The notes beneath the pieces are model-generated. The model was not told where the DNA came from. It searched no databases and saw only the letters and a program-made list of their open reading frames with translations. From Streptomyces cylindrosporus (lineage in GTDB: Bacteria; Actinomycetota; Actinomycetes; Streptomycetales; Streptomycetaceae), in NCBI RefSeq assembly GCF_022698165.1, contig NZ_JALDAY010000001.1, forward strand, positions 434,001-498,000: a stretch of 64,000 bases of DNA, given 5' to 3'. Shown here in pieces: positions 51,414 through 60,153 of this stretch (position 1 is its first letter; every line of letters begins with the position of its first letter). A program made the translations under genes and the position numbers.

Positions 51414-52322
51414 ATGCGGGGGACTCCCGGGCCCAGTACCACCCTGAACGAAGCCGATCTGCCGCCGCTGTACCGGACGAGCGACCGGCGTGCCATGGCG
51501 AGCCAGACGGAGTCCTTCCGTGTGGTGCGTACGCAGCTGACCGTGCTGCTCGCCGCCACCGGCGCGGCGACCCTCGCCGAGCGCCTGCACAGCCGCGTGG
51601 CCTCCGCCTTCGCCGCCGCGCTCTACGGTCTCGCGATCGCCCTCGGCCTCCACACCTCCCGCCGCCGCGCCCGCGCCCACTGGCAGGCCCACCGCGCCGC
51701 CGCCGAGCTGCTGAAGTCGCTGGCCTGGCAGTACATGGTGCACGGCGGCCCGTTCCGCACCGGCGTACGGGACCCCGACGCGCTCTTCGCGGAACGCCTG
51801 GAGGAGCGGCTGCGGGAGTTGCGGAAAGTCGGCTGGGAGGACTCCCGGGGCGGCTCCGCGACCCGCGGCGCCGGACAGATAACCCCCGCCATGCGCCGCG
51901 TCCGGGCCAAGCCCTTCGAGGCGCGACGCGACATCTATCTGCGCGACCGCGTCCTGGAGCAGTTCATCTGGTACCGCAACAGGGCGGCCCAGGCGCACCG
52001 CGCGTCGGCGAACTGGTCGGCGGTCACCGCCGCCCTCACCCTCTTCGCCCTCGTCGCCGCGGTGTTACGCGCGGCCGGTGTGATCGGCTGGGATCTCACC
52101 GGCCTGCTCAGCGCGGCCGCGGCGGCCGGTGTGGCGTGGCAGGAGGTACGCCGGCACCGGCCGCTGACGTACGCGCACTCCCTCGTGGAACAGGACCTGG
52201 ACACCCTGCGGATCGCGATGAGCACGACGGTCACGGAGGAGGGCTGGGCCGAGGCGGTGGCGGAGGCGGAGCGGCTGGTGTCACCGCAGCACACGGACTG
52301 GCTTGCCAGGTTCGGCAGTTGA
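51414..52322 (+). CDS. SLATT/DUF4231-type membrane protein
   Basis: A 302-residue protein with two hydrophobic pairs: about residues 40-82 (LTVLLAATGAATLAERL, FAAALYGLAIALGL) and about 195-240 (WSAVTAALTLFALVAAVL, LTGLLSAAAAAGVAW). Between them is a long charged helical region with RRDIYLRDRVLEQFIWYRNRAAQAHR (in segments), the typical DUF4231 lead into the second pair. SLATT-type domains are predicted pore-forming effectors in nucleotide-signalled conflict systems. ATG 51414 has a GGTGAGG site. It is divergent from fxsA by 173 bases and convergent with a SLOG-type gene. Confidence 0.77.
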   Translation: MRGTPGPSTTLNEADLPPLYRTSDRRAMASQTESFRVVRTQLTVLLAATGAATLAERLHSRVASAFAAALYGLAIALGLHTSRRRARAHWQAHRAAAELLKSLAWQYMVHGGPFRTGVRDPDALFAERLEERLRELRKVGWEDSRGGSATRGAGQITPAMRRVRAKPFEARRDIYLRDRVLEQFIWYRNRAAQAHRASANWSAVTAALTLFALVAAVLRAAGVIGWDLTGLLSAAAAAGVAWQEVRRHRPLTYAHSLVEQDLDTLRIAMSTTVTEEGWAEAVAEAERLVSPQHTDWLARFGS

Positions 52323-52354
52323 CGAGCCGTCACAAGACTGAACCTCACCTCACC

Positions 52355-52861
52355 TCACGTCCGCCGCACCCCCGGCTGCCACAGCACCGTGACCGGCACC
52401 CCCGTACGCCGGGCGTACGCCACCACGTCACCGGTGCCCCCGTGCCCCCGCGCCGGGCGCCCGTCCCACACGGCCACCAGCCGGTCGGCGTGATCGACGA
52501 TCCACTGCCCGGCCGCGTAGTACGCCTCCTCGTGGGTCGGCTCGGCGGGCAGGTCGACGCGCCGCCGGCAGGCGCCCAGGAGTCTGCGGTACGACGCCCG
52601 GTCCGACTCGTCGCCCAGATGGGCCTCATGGTCCATGCCGGGGATCACGGCCGTGACCGGCACCCCCTCGTCCAGCGCGATGTCCGCGAACAGCTGGTCG
52701 GCCCCGGCGGCGAGGCTGGTCAGCGCCTCCATGCCGGCGCCGCTCAGCAGCTTGCGCATGCCCTCGCGCACGGGCGGAAGCACGGCGGCGGGCAGCACGC
52801 GGTGGCCGGTGACGCCGATCCGGGTGGGTTCGGCCGGGCGGGGCACGTCCGTACGCGGCAC
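52355..52861 (-). CDS. SLOG-superfamily nucleotide-binding protein
   Basis: A 168-residue Rossmann-type protein. It begins RIGVTGHRVLP (about residue 14), has SLAAGADQLFADIALDEGVPVTAVIPG (in segments, about 48-73) and the lower-strand ADRLVAVWDGRPARGHGGTGDVVAYARRTG (in segments, about 125-153). This GHR...GAD...GG.G.. pattern fits SLOG proteins of the TIR-like/YspA/DprA group that bind nucleotides. GTG 52861 follows AAGGGA. It is convergent with the SLATT-type gene, with 32 bases between their stops. SLOG and SLATT domains are known partners in predicted conflict systems. Confidence 0.72.
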   Translation of the reverse strand: MPRTDVPRPAEPTRIGVTGHRVLPAAVLPPVREGMRKLLSGAGMEALTSLAAGADQLFADIALDEGVPVTAVIPGMDHEAHLGDESDRASYRRLLGACRRRVDLPAEPTHEEAYYAAGQWIVDHADRLVAVWDGRPARGHGGTGDVVAYARRTGVPVTVLWQPGVRRT

Positions 52862-52921
52862 GGGTACGTCCCTTCGTCGTCGGTTCTCCTCAACCTAGAC
52901 GCTGCCCGGGGCCGGCGCGGA

Positions 52922-54325
52922 TCACAGGGGCGCCTGCCAGGTCACGGTCGTCCCCGTGCTCCCGTCCTCCGTCACCCCGTCGTCGTGCACGGTCAACCGT
53001 ACGCCCTCCCGCCCGTCCGGCAGGCTCGCCGTCGCGTCGACCGTGACCTCGACGCGGGAGACGCTCGGGCGGCGGCAGGTGGTGGTGAGGGCGCGGCGCA
53101 GGGCGGTGAGGAGCTGGGCGGCCGTCCGGTCCGGGACGCGGCTGTCGACCGCGCCGGTGAAGTGGGTGGACGGTTTGAGGCCGAGGAGGGCCGCAGCGGC
53201 GGCCGTCTCCCGAAGTACCTTGCCGCGGAGGGTCGTTGGGGCCTCGGCCGGTGGCTGTTGCAGGGCGAAGATCGTCGTACGCACTTCCTGGATGGTCGAC
53301 TGGAGTTCGTCGACGGCCTTGCCGAGGGTGTCGTGGACGTCGGTGCCGGCGCCGCGGCGCTGGGTGGACTCCAGCATCATCCCGGTGGCGAACAGCCGTT
53401 GGACGACGAGGTCGTGCAGGTCGCGGGCGATGCGGTCGCGGTCCTCGAGGACGGCGAGGCGCTCGCGGCTGTGCTGGGCGTCGGCGAGGACCAGGGCGAG
53501 CGCGGCCTGGGAGGCGAACTGGGTGGCCAGCAGCCGTTCGACCGGCGTGTACGGGCGGTCACCGCGCCGGCGGGGGAGCGCGAGGGTGCCGATGAGCCGG
53601 CCCTCGGCCTGCAACGGCAGCATCATGCTGGGCCCGAACCGGTGCCGTACATGAGTCGTCATCCTCGGGTCGGTCGCCGAGTCGTCGATGAACACGGGCT
53701 CGCCGCCCAGCAGTTGGACGAGCACGGGACTGCCGGGCTGGATGGTGGTCCCCACGATGTCGCCCGGGTCCTCGTACGTCGAGGCCGTCACGATCTCCAT
53801 GCCGCCCTCGGCGGTGCGCTGGAGGATGACGCCCGCGGCGGCGTCGGCGAGGACGCGGGCGCGCTCGGCGACCGTCATCAGCGCGTCGGCGGCCCGCTCG
53901 CCGGTGAGCAGCGCGGTGGTGACGGCGGCGGCCCCCTCGATCCAGCGCTCGCGCTGCCGGGCCGCCTCGTACAGCCGGGCGTTGCCGATCGCGATGCCGG
54001 CCTGCACGGCGAGGACGTGCAACAGTTGTTCGTCCTCGGCGGTGAAGGGGGAGCCGTCGTCCTTGCCCGCGAGGTAGAGGTCGCCGAACTCCTCGTCCTG
54101 CACCCGGATCGGCACGCCGAGGACGTCCGGGGTCCGCGGCGCGGCCGAGGCGGTGCGGATCTCCAACAGCCCGTCCTGGCCCGGGTCCCGGGTGCCGAGG
54201 GCCGCGTACCGAGCGCCGGTGAGCTCGGCGGCGCTGTCCACGATGTGCTGGAGGGTGGTGCGCAGTTCAAGGTCGGTGCCGACGGCGAGGACGGCTTCGA
54301 GGAGGGGCGGGAGGGGGTCGGACAT
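52922..54325 (-). CDS. GAF-domain sensor histidine kinase with degenerate ATPase domain (DevS-like)
   Basis: A 467-residue protein without membrane segments. It has two GAF domains (about residues 15-160 and 170-310; FTAEDEQLLHVLAVQAGIAIGNARL and ATQFASQAALALVLADAQ mark their ends) and a HisKA_3 dimerisation domain with RDLHDLVVQRLFATG (His about 334). The C-terminal ATPase is abnormal: the N-box reads LLTALRRALTTTCRR, with no Asn, and the G-box is reduced to DDGVTEDGSTGTTV. ATP binding is therefore doubtful. It follows mbl by 19 bases on the same strand, so the two may be cotranscribed. No response regulator gene is adjacent. Confidence 0.83.
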   Translation of the reverse strand: MSDPLPPLLEAVLAVGTDLELRTTLQHIVDSAAELTGARYAALGTRDPGQDGLLEIRTASAAPRTPDVLGVPIRVQDEEFGDLYLAGKDDGSPFTAEDEQLLHVLAVQAGIAIGNARLYEAARQRERWIEGAAAVTTALLTGERAADALMTVAERARVLADAAAGVILQRTAEGGMEIVTASTYEDPGDIVGTTIQPGSPVLVQLLGGEPVFIDDSATDPRMTTHVRHRFGPSMMLPLQAEGRLIGTLALPRRRGDRPYTPVERLLATQFASQAALALVLADAQHSRERLAVLEDRDRIARDLHDLVVQRLFATGMMLESTQRRGAGTDVHDTLGKAVDELQSTIQEVRTTIFALQQPPAEAPTTLRGKVLRETAAAAALLGLKPSTHFTGAVDSRVPDRTAAQLLTALRRALTTTCRRPSVSRVEVTVDATASLPDGREGVRLTVHDDGVTEDGSTGTTVTWQAPL

Positions 54326-54344
54326 ACCGCGGCGCTACGAGTGT

Positions 54345-55382
54345 TCAGGTGGCCAGCGGGTCGAGCACCAGCGGCTCGATCCTGCCCTCCAGCATGTAGC
54401 CGAGGCCCTGCACGGCGCACACGTCCGGCCGCTCGGCGATGTGGACGGGCATGCCGGTTGCGGCGCGCAGCATCTGGTCGAGGCCGGGAAGCAGGGCCGA
54501 GCCCCCGACCATCATGATGCCGCGGTCGGCGAGGTCGGCGACCAGGTCGGGCGGGCAGTTGCGCAGCACGCGCCCGATCCCGTCGAGCACGGCGGTCAGC
54601 GGGGTCTCGATGGCGTCCCGTACGGCGGCTGTGTCGACCTGTACGGAACGGGCGAGGCCGGTGGCGACGTCCCGTCCGTGGATCTCGGTCGAGGCGGGCC
54701 CCTGCGGGGTGAGCCCGTTGCCGGAGAGGGCGAGCTGGAGGGGCCGTACGGACTGACTCGGCAGCATCAACTCGTGCTCGTGGCGCAGGTGTTGGACGAT
54801 CGCGTGGTCGACGGCCTCGCCGCCCACGGGGATCCGCTCGGCGGTGACGATGGAGCCGAGCGACAGCACGGCGACCTGGGTGGCGGCGGCCCCGCACACC
54901 ATGATCATGGTGGCCTCGGGCCGCTCCACGGGCAGCCCGCACCCCACGGCGGCGGCGATGAGCGTGTCGACCAGCTCCACGCGCCGGGCGCCGAGCCCCA
55001 CCAGCGTCTCGATGGCGGCGCGCTGGGCGAGCGGGTCGGCGTCGTGCGGGGTGCAGGCGGCGGCACGCAGCCGCGGCTTGCGCCGCAGGGTCCGCCGGAT
55101 CTTGTCGCCGAGCAGGTGCCGGAGCATCCGCTGGGCCATCTCGATGTCGACGACGGTGCCGCCGGAGACGGGCCGCATGACCCGGATGTAGTCGGGAGTA
55201 CGTCCCGTCATCTTCTCCGCGAACTCGCCGACGGCGATGAGGGCGCCGGTACGGGTGTTCACGGCGGCGACGGAGGGCTGGTCGACGACGAGTCCGGCGC
55301 CCTTCACATAGACGCGGGTCCGGGCGGCCCCCAGGTCGACGGCGAAATGGCAGCGGCGCAACTGCTCCAGACTGGCGGTCAT
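54345..55382 (-). CDS. mbl: MreB/Mbl-like actin homologue
   Basis: A 345-residue actin-fold ATPase of the MreB family. The phosphate-1 loop is AVDLGAARTRVYV (about residue 15), the connect and phosphate-2 region is MIMVCGAAATQVAVLSLG (about 160), and the adenosine region is IMMVGGSALLPGLDQML (about 295). In Streptomyces Mbl-type proteins act with MreB in spore-wall synthesis rather than rod growth. The phosphate-1 loop departs from the usual DLGTANT, as in divergent Mbl paralogues. ATG 55382. A 190-base gap separates it from the SAV_2336-type gene upstream. The hrdA-mbl neighbourhood fits the Streptomyces core chromosome. Confidence 0.85.
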   Translation of the reverse strand: MTASLEQLRRCHFAVDLGAARTRVYVKGAGLVVDQPSVAAVNTRTGALIAVGEFAEKMTGRTPDYIRVMRPVSGGTVVDIEMAQRMLRHLLGDKIRRTLRRKPRLRAAACTPHDADPLAQRAAIETLVGLGARRVELVDTLIAAAVGCGLPVERPEATMIMVCGAAATQVAVLSLGSIVTAERIPVGGEAVDHAIVQHLRHEHELMLPSQSVRPLQLALSGNGLTPQGPASTEIHGRDVATGLARSVQVDTAAVRDAIETPLTAVLDGIGRVLRNCPPDLVADLADRGIMMVGGSALLPGLDQMLRAATGMPVHIAERPDVCAVQGLGYMLEGRIEPLVLDPLAT

Positions 55383-55572
55383 GGCAGGGTCCTCCCGAGA
55401 GCGCAGACCGTGGGGGCCGCCGGGGCGGCCGGCCTCGATTCCGTGGGGCCCACGGGTGGCGGGCCTCACTGGAATCGTGCGGGGGTGGGGGAGGGGGCGC
55501 CGCTTGGAGGGGGCCGGGTGGGGTGCCGCTGAATGGGGGGTTTTGAGGCTTATGTCTGTTATAAGGAACGTG

Positions 55573-58500
55573 TTAGTTCCGTCCTGGCCAGGGCCGGATA
55601 GTGTTCGCCGCGTCGGCCAGCTCCATGAGCGAACGGACTGTCACGTCGCAACCAGCGGCCCGGAGACGGTCCTTGTCGGCAAGCGAGGGCGCGTAGCCGA
55701 TGAACGGAATCCCGAGTTCGAGCGCTGCGTCCCGCTCCGCGACGGAGGTTCCGATCATCACGCCCCGCGGATCCCGCATGGCCGACGCCCGCAGCGCACG
55801 CCGCAGACAGTCCGGATCCGGCATCAGCCGGTCCAGCTCGTCGCGGCGGCCGTGCACGCCGTCCACCGAGACAATCAGGGAGAGGCGGCTCAGACAGCGC
55901 CGCACGGCCTTTTCCGACACGTCCGTGACCACCTGAACCTCACGGCCTGAGGTCTTCAGGGCGACGACGAGGGTGGGGGCGTAGGACGTCTGGGTGGCAC
56001 TGTTTGCGGCGTCCAGTTCGAGCTGGTCGAGGCGTGTCCGCACAGCCTGGGCGACATCGGTGCCGGCGAAGGCCCGCAGCACGTCCAGCGGGTGATCGTA
56101 CGAGTCCAGCACCCGGCGGCCGACGTGGTCTGCGACGACGGACACCAGGTCGAGCACCGCCGTGTATGCGGAAGCCTGGGAGAACAAGCTGGTCAACGGG
56201 CCGTCGAAGCCGAGAAGCACGGTGTTCGCCTCGTCCAGCAGCGTGCGTGGTGACTGGAACACGAAACCGGCGAACGGATCCGCCGCCGACGGCTCTTCCG
56301 GCGTCAGCCGTACCGAATACGTCACCGACAGCCCCGGCACCGGAGATCTGCCGAACCCTTGGCGCAACGCCTGCTGGGCGGCACCCGCGCGCTGGAGGGA
56401 GTAGCGGCGGGTGATGCGGCGGGCCTTGTCCAGGAAGTGGTCGAGGAGGAGGGTCGCCAGGTGGGTCCGGTCACCGCGTATGAAGGCGATCGGGTCGCTC
56501 ACCTGCCAGGTCAGTTCGACCGTTGCGGGGAACGCTCCTCTGCCCGAGCTGGGGAGCGCGACCTCGGAGCTGCTGCGGTGGGGCGTGAGGTCGACCTCGT
56601 AGTACCCCACCCCTTGCGAAGGCCGCTTGCCGACCGGGTCGTTCGGGTTGAAGAGCGTGAGTGGCGCACCGGGGGAGGAGAGGACGACGGCGGTGCGGCC
56701 GGGCTCGGGGTCGGGGACGGGAAGCCGGCCGGGGTGGGCGAGGAAGGGGCCGCGGACCAGGTCGCGGGTTCCAGGATCAGGGGTGGGGAAACGCAGCTGC
56801 TGGTACCAGCAGACGGGTGGGCCGTCGGGTTGGTCGAGCAGGGGCACGAAGGAGTCGTCCGGGCCGCCGGGGCGGTTCACGTACTCCTCGTACAACCGGG
56901 GGGAGACGGCGACCACCAGGTCCGCGGAGTCCGGCACACGCTCCAGGACGGTTCTCAGGCCGGGCGCGGCGGTCTCCGCGGTGTGCCAGAACGTCACCTG
57001 CAACCGGGGCGGGTTCGAGGTGCCGAGGTCTGCGAGGATGCCGAAGAAGTGGCTGCGCGCCTCGGCCAGCACCGGTAGCAGGTCGGTCCCGGGATCCGTG
57101 CGCACGAGGTATCCGTCGGGCCGGGCGGTCATCTCGTACTGGTCCGGGAAGATGCCTTTGCCGGACAGCAGTTGGGAGGCCCCGTCACCGATGGCCTCGC
57201 GCGCCCGCCCGTCGCTCAGGTCGTTCGCCTCGATGACGATCACCGGCCCGTACGGCTCCGACTCGGCGGCCGTCTCGGGGACCATGGCCCGTACCGCCCG
57301 GAGGTGGAGCTGCTGCAGTTCCTCGTGTCCGGGGTGCTCCTGGAGGATGGCTTGGAGGTCGGATCTGGTCTGTGCGACGTCGTCCAGTTGCAGACCGAGG
57401 TCGGCGCGGAGGGCGTACAGAGTCAGACGGAGGTCGAGTATGCGGGAGCGCGCGGCTTCCGCGGCGGGGCCCGGGATCCCATCCAGGGGGTCGCCGTACC
57501 AGAGGCTCAGGGCTTGCACGACTCGGACACGGGCTTCCTGGAGCTCCCCGCTCTCGCGGAGTGCCTGTGCCTGCGCCAGGAGTTCCTCGCACTGGAACAG
57601 GTCGACGGTGCCAGGGCCCGTGAACAACGCGTAACCGTCAGGGAGTTCGGCCAGCGTGCCCGGACCGAGGGCGTTCGCCAGTTCCCGAGCCGGCGCGCGG
57701 AGCGCTTCGGTGAGGTCGGCCGGAGGCAGCGGATCGATCCGCAGGCCGGCCGCGATGTCGGCATGGGGCAGCCGGCGGCCCGGGTGCAGGAGCAGCATGC
57801 AGGCTAGGGCCTGGGCGAGCGGTCCGGGAGGCGACGACACCGGCCGGGACGGCAGTCGTAGCGGGCCCAGCACGCTGTAGCCGGGCAGGGACGGGTGGAG
57901 CAGCCACTCGTAGTCCTGCGACAACAGCCGGTTCATGGCCCATCGTTGGGTCGCGGCCTCGTGGGATGCCATGGCGGGCAGCACCTCGTCGGTGAGCGAC
58001 AGATACTCGTGAAGTACCTGCCGGTGCTCGTCCCACAGCGAGTCCTTCAGGAAGGTCCCCAGCACGAGGATGTCGGTGTTCACCGAGTGTCGGCGCGCTT
58101 CCTCGCCCAACGCGATCCGGCTGAGTACGACCGTGCCGTCCGGCCGGATCAGCAGCCCGTTCGCCCCTGCCCGGCCGCGCACCAGCCCGGCCCCGTGCAG
58201 GGCCGCCAGCCCTGCCGCGGTCTGCCGGGCCAGGATACCCAGGAGCGGGTGCGGCAGCTTGGGGCCGCTGCCCTCGATCAGCTCCGTGACAGTGATCCCT
58301 GGCGTGAAGTCCACGACCAGGTAGGGCGTTTCACCGTCCACGCCGAAGTCCAGGACACGCGGCAGGTTCGGATGACCGGCCAGTCCGGCCAGGGTTTCCG
58401 CCTCCTCCAGGAAGCCCTGGTGCGGGGACGGGTCCTCTGGGTGCAGGTGTACGGCCACCGGCCCGCCGGAGCGGGTGTCCTCGGCCCGCCAGATCCGGGT

Positions 58501-60153
58501 GCTGTAGCCGAGCCGCTCCAACAGCCGGTACCGCCCCGCGACCACCCGGCCGCGGTACGACACCGTCCCCCCGAGCCGGGTCACGCTCTCCTCCAGCACC
58601 TGGGCGATCGGCTCCCCGGACCCCGAAACGCCCTCCTCCCCGGGAGCGACCACCGGGATCTCGCCGGGGGCGACACCGGCCCGGGCGTCGATCAAAGCGC
58701 CTGCGCGGGCCACGAGTTCGGTCGTCCGGGAGCGAGCGGTGTGCGGGAGAGTGCGCAGCAGCACCTCGCGCACACCGGGGCGGAACGCGTACGCGCCCGG
58801 TGGACCGTCGGTGGACCTGAGGAAGCCGCTGAGGATGACCTCGGCCAGGTGCTGCGGCCGTGGATTCACCTCGATGGCCGCCTGAACCAGGCGCATCACC
58901 GGCAACTCGGGCCGCCCGACGGCGAGATGGCCCGCCAGCCGGAAGGCCTGGGGGGAGGCGAGGGAGCGGAAACGCAGGACCAGCTCCTCGGCCGAGAGGC
59001 GTTCCACGTCGCCCAGCCCGTCGTCGTCCAGCGGGGCAGGTGGCGGAGAGGGGGCCAGCAGGCCCACCGAACCGGTGAGTTGGGCCTTTACCCTGTTCGA
59101 CACCAGCTCCGCCCAGTTGGTGAGCCAGGCGGGGGAGGGCTCCAGCACCGGAAGGGGCAGGACCGGCGCGGCCAGGTCGTCCATGGCGTACGAGTCCACG
59201 GTGTACGCCGAGTTGGGCGCCGCCGGTGACGGAGCGGCGATGCGGGCGGTGCCAGTGGGCAGGGCGGTGGTCCGCCACAGGCGCTCCGGGAGCGGCTGGA
59301 GTACCGCGACCGGCATCCGCGTGGCCCAGCGCCGCAGGGTGCGGTACCAGCGGGAGCCCGCCGGGCCCTCCCGCCACTGCGGGCCCATGCAGTCGCTGAC
59401 CAGCAACGTCACCGTACGGCCGTCGCTGTGCGGTTCCGGCGAGCCGGCCCGGTGAACGGTGCCGTCGGGGGCCAGGCGGTGCAGTTCCACGGTGCGGAAG
59501 ACGCCCGCCTGGGCCAGGGCCGTGTTCAGCTCGCGGACCAGGGGGCGCCACACGGGCATGGTGGGACCGCAGTCGTGGACGAGGTGCAGGGTGAGCCAGC
59601 GTTCGGTGGCGGGGCGTAGGACCGGTAGCCACCACTGGGGTGCCGCTCCGAGCCGGGCGATGCGGTGGGCGGTCGCCTCTTCGTCCAGCTCCTGGCCGAC
59701 TGGGGCGGGAACCCGCCGTTTGAGAGGGCGCAGGGTGCGCTGCAGGGCGAGCGGGTGGGGCAGCATCAGCGGCGCCGGAGCGAGAAGGGCGGCACCGGTC
59801 GGGTCCTGGTCGTTGCCGGAGGCAGTGGCGGGGAGGCGCAGAGGAACACGCCCGTCGGAGTGGTCCGAAGACCGGGCCGCGGGGGCGGCAGGGGGAGGCG
59901 GAGGAGGGGACGGGGCCGGTGAAGGAGCCAGTGGCTCCGGGGGGCCGGCCACACCGGGGTCCAGGCATGGAGACGGACGCGCGGGGCGAATGCCGTCCGG
60001 GCCCACGACATGGCGGGCCAGCCACAGCACCTCGGCCAGCTCAACCGACGTGGGCTGCCCGCCGCCGCTGACTCGCGCGATCAGGCCGGCGAGTCGAGCC
60101 ACCCCCGTCGGGTCACCCCGGGAGCCACCGATTTCTCTCGGGTCAGAAGGCAT
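55573..60153 (-). CDS. SAV_2336-type multidomain protein: vWA-like, pseudokinase, BTAD, HAD-like
   Basis: A 1526-residue protein. Residues 1-60 match the SAV_2336 N-terminal segment (SVELAEVLWLARHVVG); about 180-345 is a vWA-like domain (LTLHLVHDCGPTM) with an altered metal site. About 540-690 is a kinase fold (GRYRLLERLGYSTRIWRAED) in which the catalytic Lys is His (VAVHLH) and no HRD or DFG is present. About 780-955 is winged-helix plus BTAD as in SARP regulators. About 1305-1520 is HAD-like, but the nucleophile Asp is Gly (LLGFDGPLT), KPDP is MPDP and GDS is GTS. ATG 60153 overlaps the MoxR stop by 11 bases. It probably acts as a scaffold or sensor. Confidence 0.82.
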   Translation of the reverse strand: MPSDPREIGGSRGDPTGVARLAGLIARVSGGGQPTSVELAEVLWLARHVVGPDGIRPARPSPCLDPGVAGPPEPLAPSPAPSPPPPPPAAPAARSSDHSDGRVPLRLPATASGNDQDPTGAALLAPAPLMLPHPLALQRTLRPLKRRVPAPVGQELDEEATAHRIARLGAAPQWWLPVLRPATERWLTLHLVHDCGPTMPVWRPLVRELNTALAQAGVFRTVELHRLAPDGTVHRAGSPEPHSDGRTVTLLVSDCMGPQWREGPAGSRWYRTLRRWATRMPVAVLQPLPERLWRTTALPTGTARIAAPSPAAPNSAYTVDSYAMDDLAAPVLPLPVLEPSPAWLTNWAELVSNRVKAQLTGSVGLLAPSPPPAPLDDDGLGDVERLSAEELVLRFRSLASPQAFRLAGHLAVGRPELPVMRLVQAAIEVNPRPQHLAEVILSGFLRSTDGPPGAYAFRPGVREVLLRTLPHTARSRTTELVARAGALIDARAGVAPGEIPVVAPGEEGVSGSGEPIAQVLEESVTRLGGTVSYRGRVVAGRYRLLERLGYSTRIWRAEDTRSGGPVAVHLHPEDPSPHQGFLEEAETLAGLAGHPNLPRVLDFGVDGETPYLVVDFTPGITVTELIEGSGPKLPHPLLGILARQTAAGLAALHGAGLVRGRAGANGLLIRPDGTVVLSRIALGEEARRHSVNTDILVLGTFLKDSLWDEHRQVLHEYLSLTDEVLPAMASHEAATQRWAMNRLLSQDYEWLLHPSLPGYSVLGPLRLPSRPVSSPPGPLAQALACMLLLHPGRRLPHADIAAGLRIDPLPPADLTEALRAPARELANALGPGTLAELPDGYALFTGPGTVDLFQCEELLAQAQALRESGELQEARVRVVQALSLWYGDPLDGIPGPAAEAARSRILDLRLTLYALRADLGLQLDDVAQTRSDLQAILQEHPGHEELQQLHLRAVRAMVPETAAESEPYGPVIVIEANDLSDGRAREAIGDGASQLLSGKGIFPDQYEMTARPDGYLVRTDPGTDLLPVLAEARSHFFGILADLGTSNPPRLQVTFWHTAETAAPGLRTVLERVPDSADLVVAVSPRLYEEYVNRPGGPDDSFVPLLDQPDGPPVCWYQQLRFPTPDPGTRDLVRGPFLAHPGRLPVPDPEPGRTAVVLSSPGAPLTLFNPNDPVGKRPSQGVGYYEVDLTPHRSSSEVALPSSGRGAFPATVELTWQVSDPIAFIRGDRTHLATLLLDHFLDKARRITRRYSLQRAGAAQQALRQGFGRSPVPGLSVTYSVRLTPEEPSAADPFAGFVFQSPRTLLDEANTVLLGFDGPLTSLFSQASAYTAVLDLVSVVADHVGRRVLDSYDHPLDVLRAFAGTDVAQAVRTRLDQLELDAANSATQTSYAPTLVVALKTSGREVQVVTDVSEKAVRRCLSRLSLIVSVDGVHGRRDELDRLMPDPDCLRRALRASAMRDPRGVMIGTSVAERDAALELGIPFIGYAPSLADKDRLRAAGCDVTVRSLMELADAANTIRPWPGRN

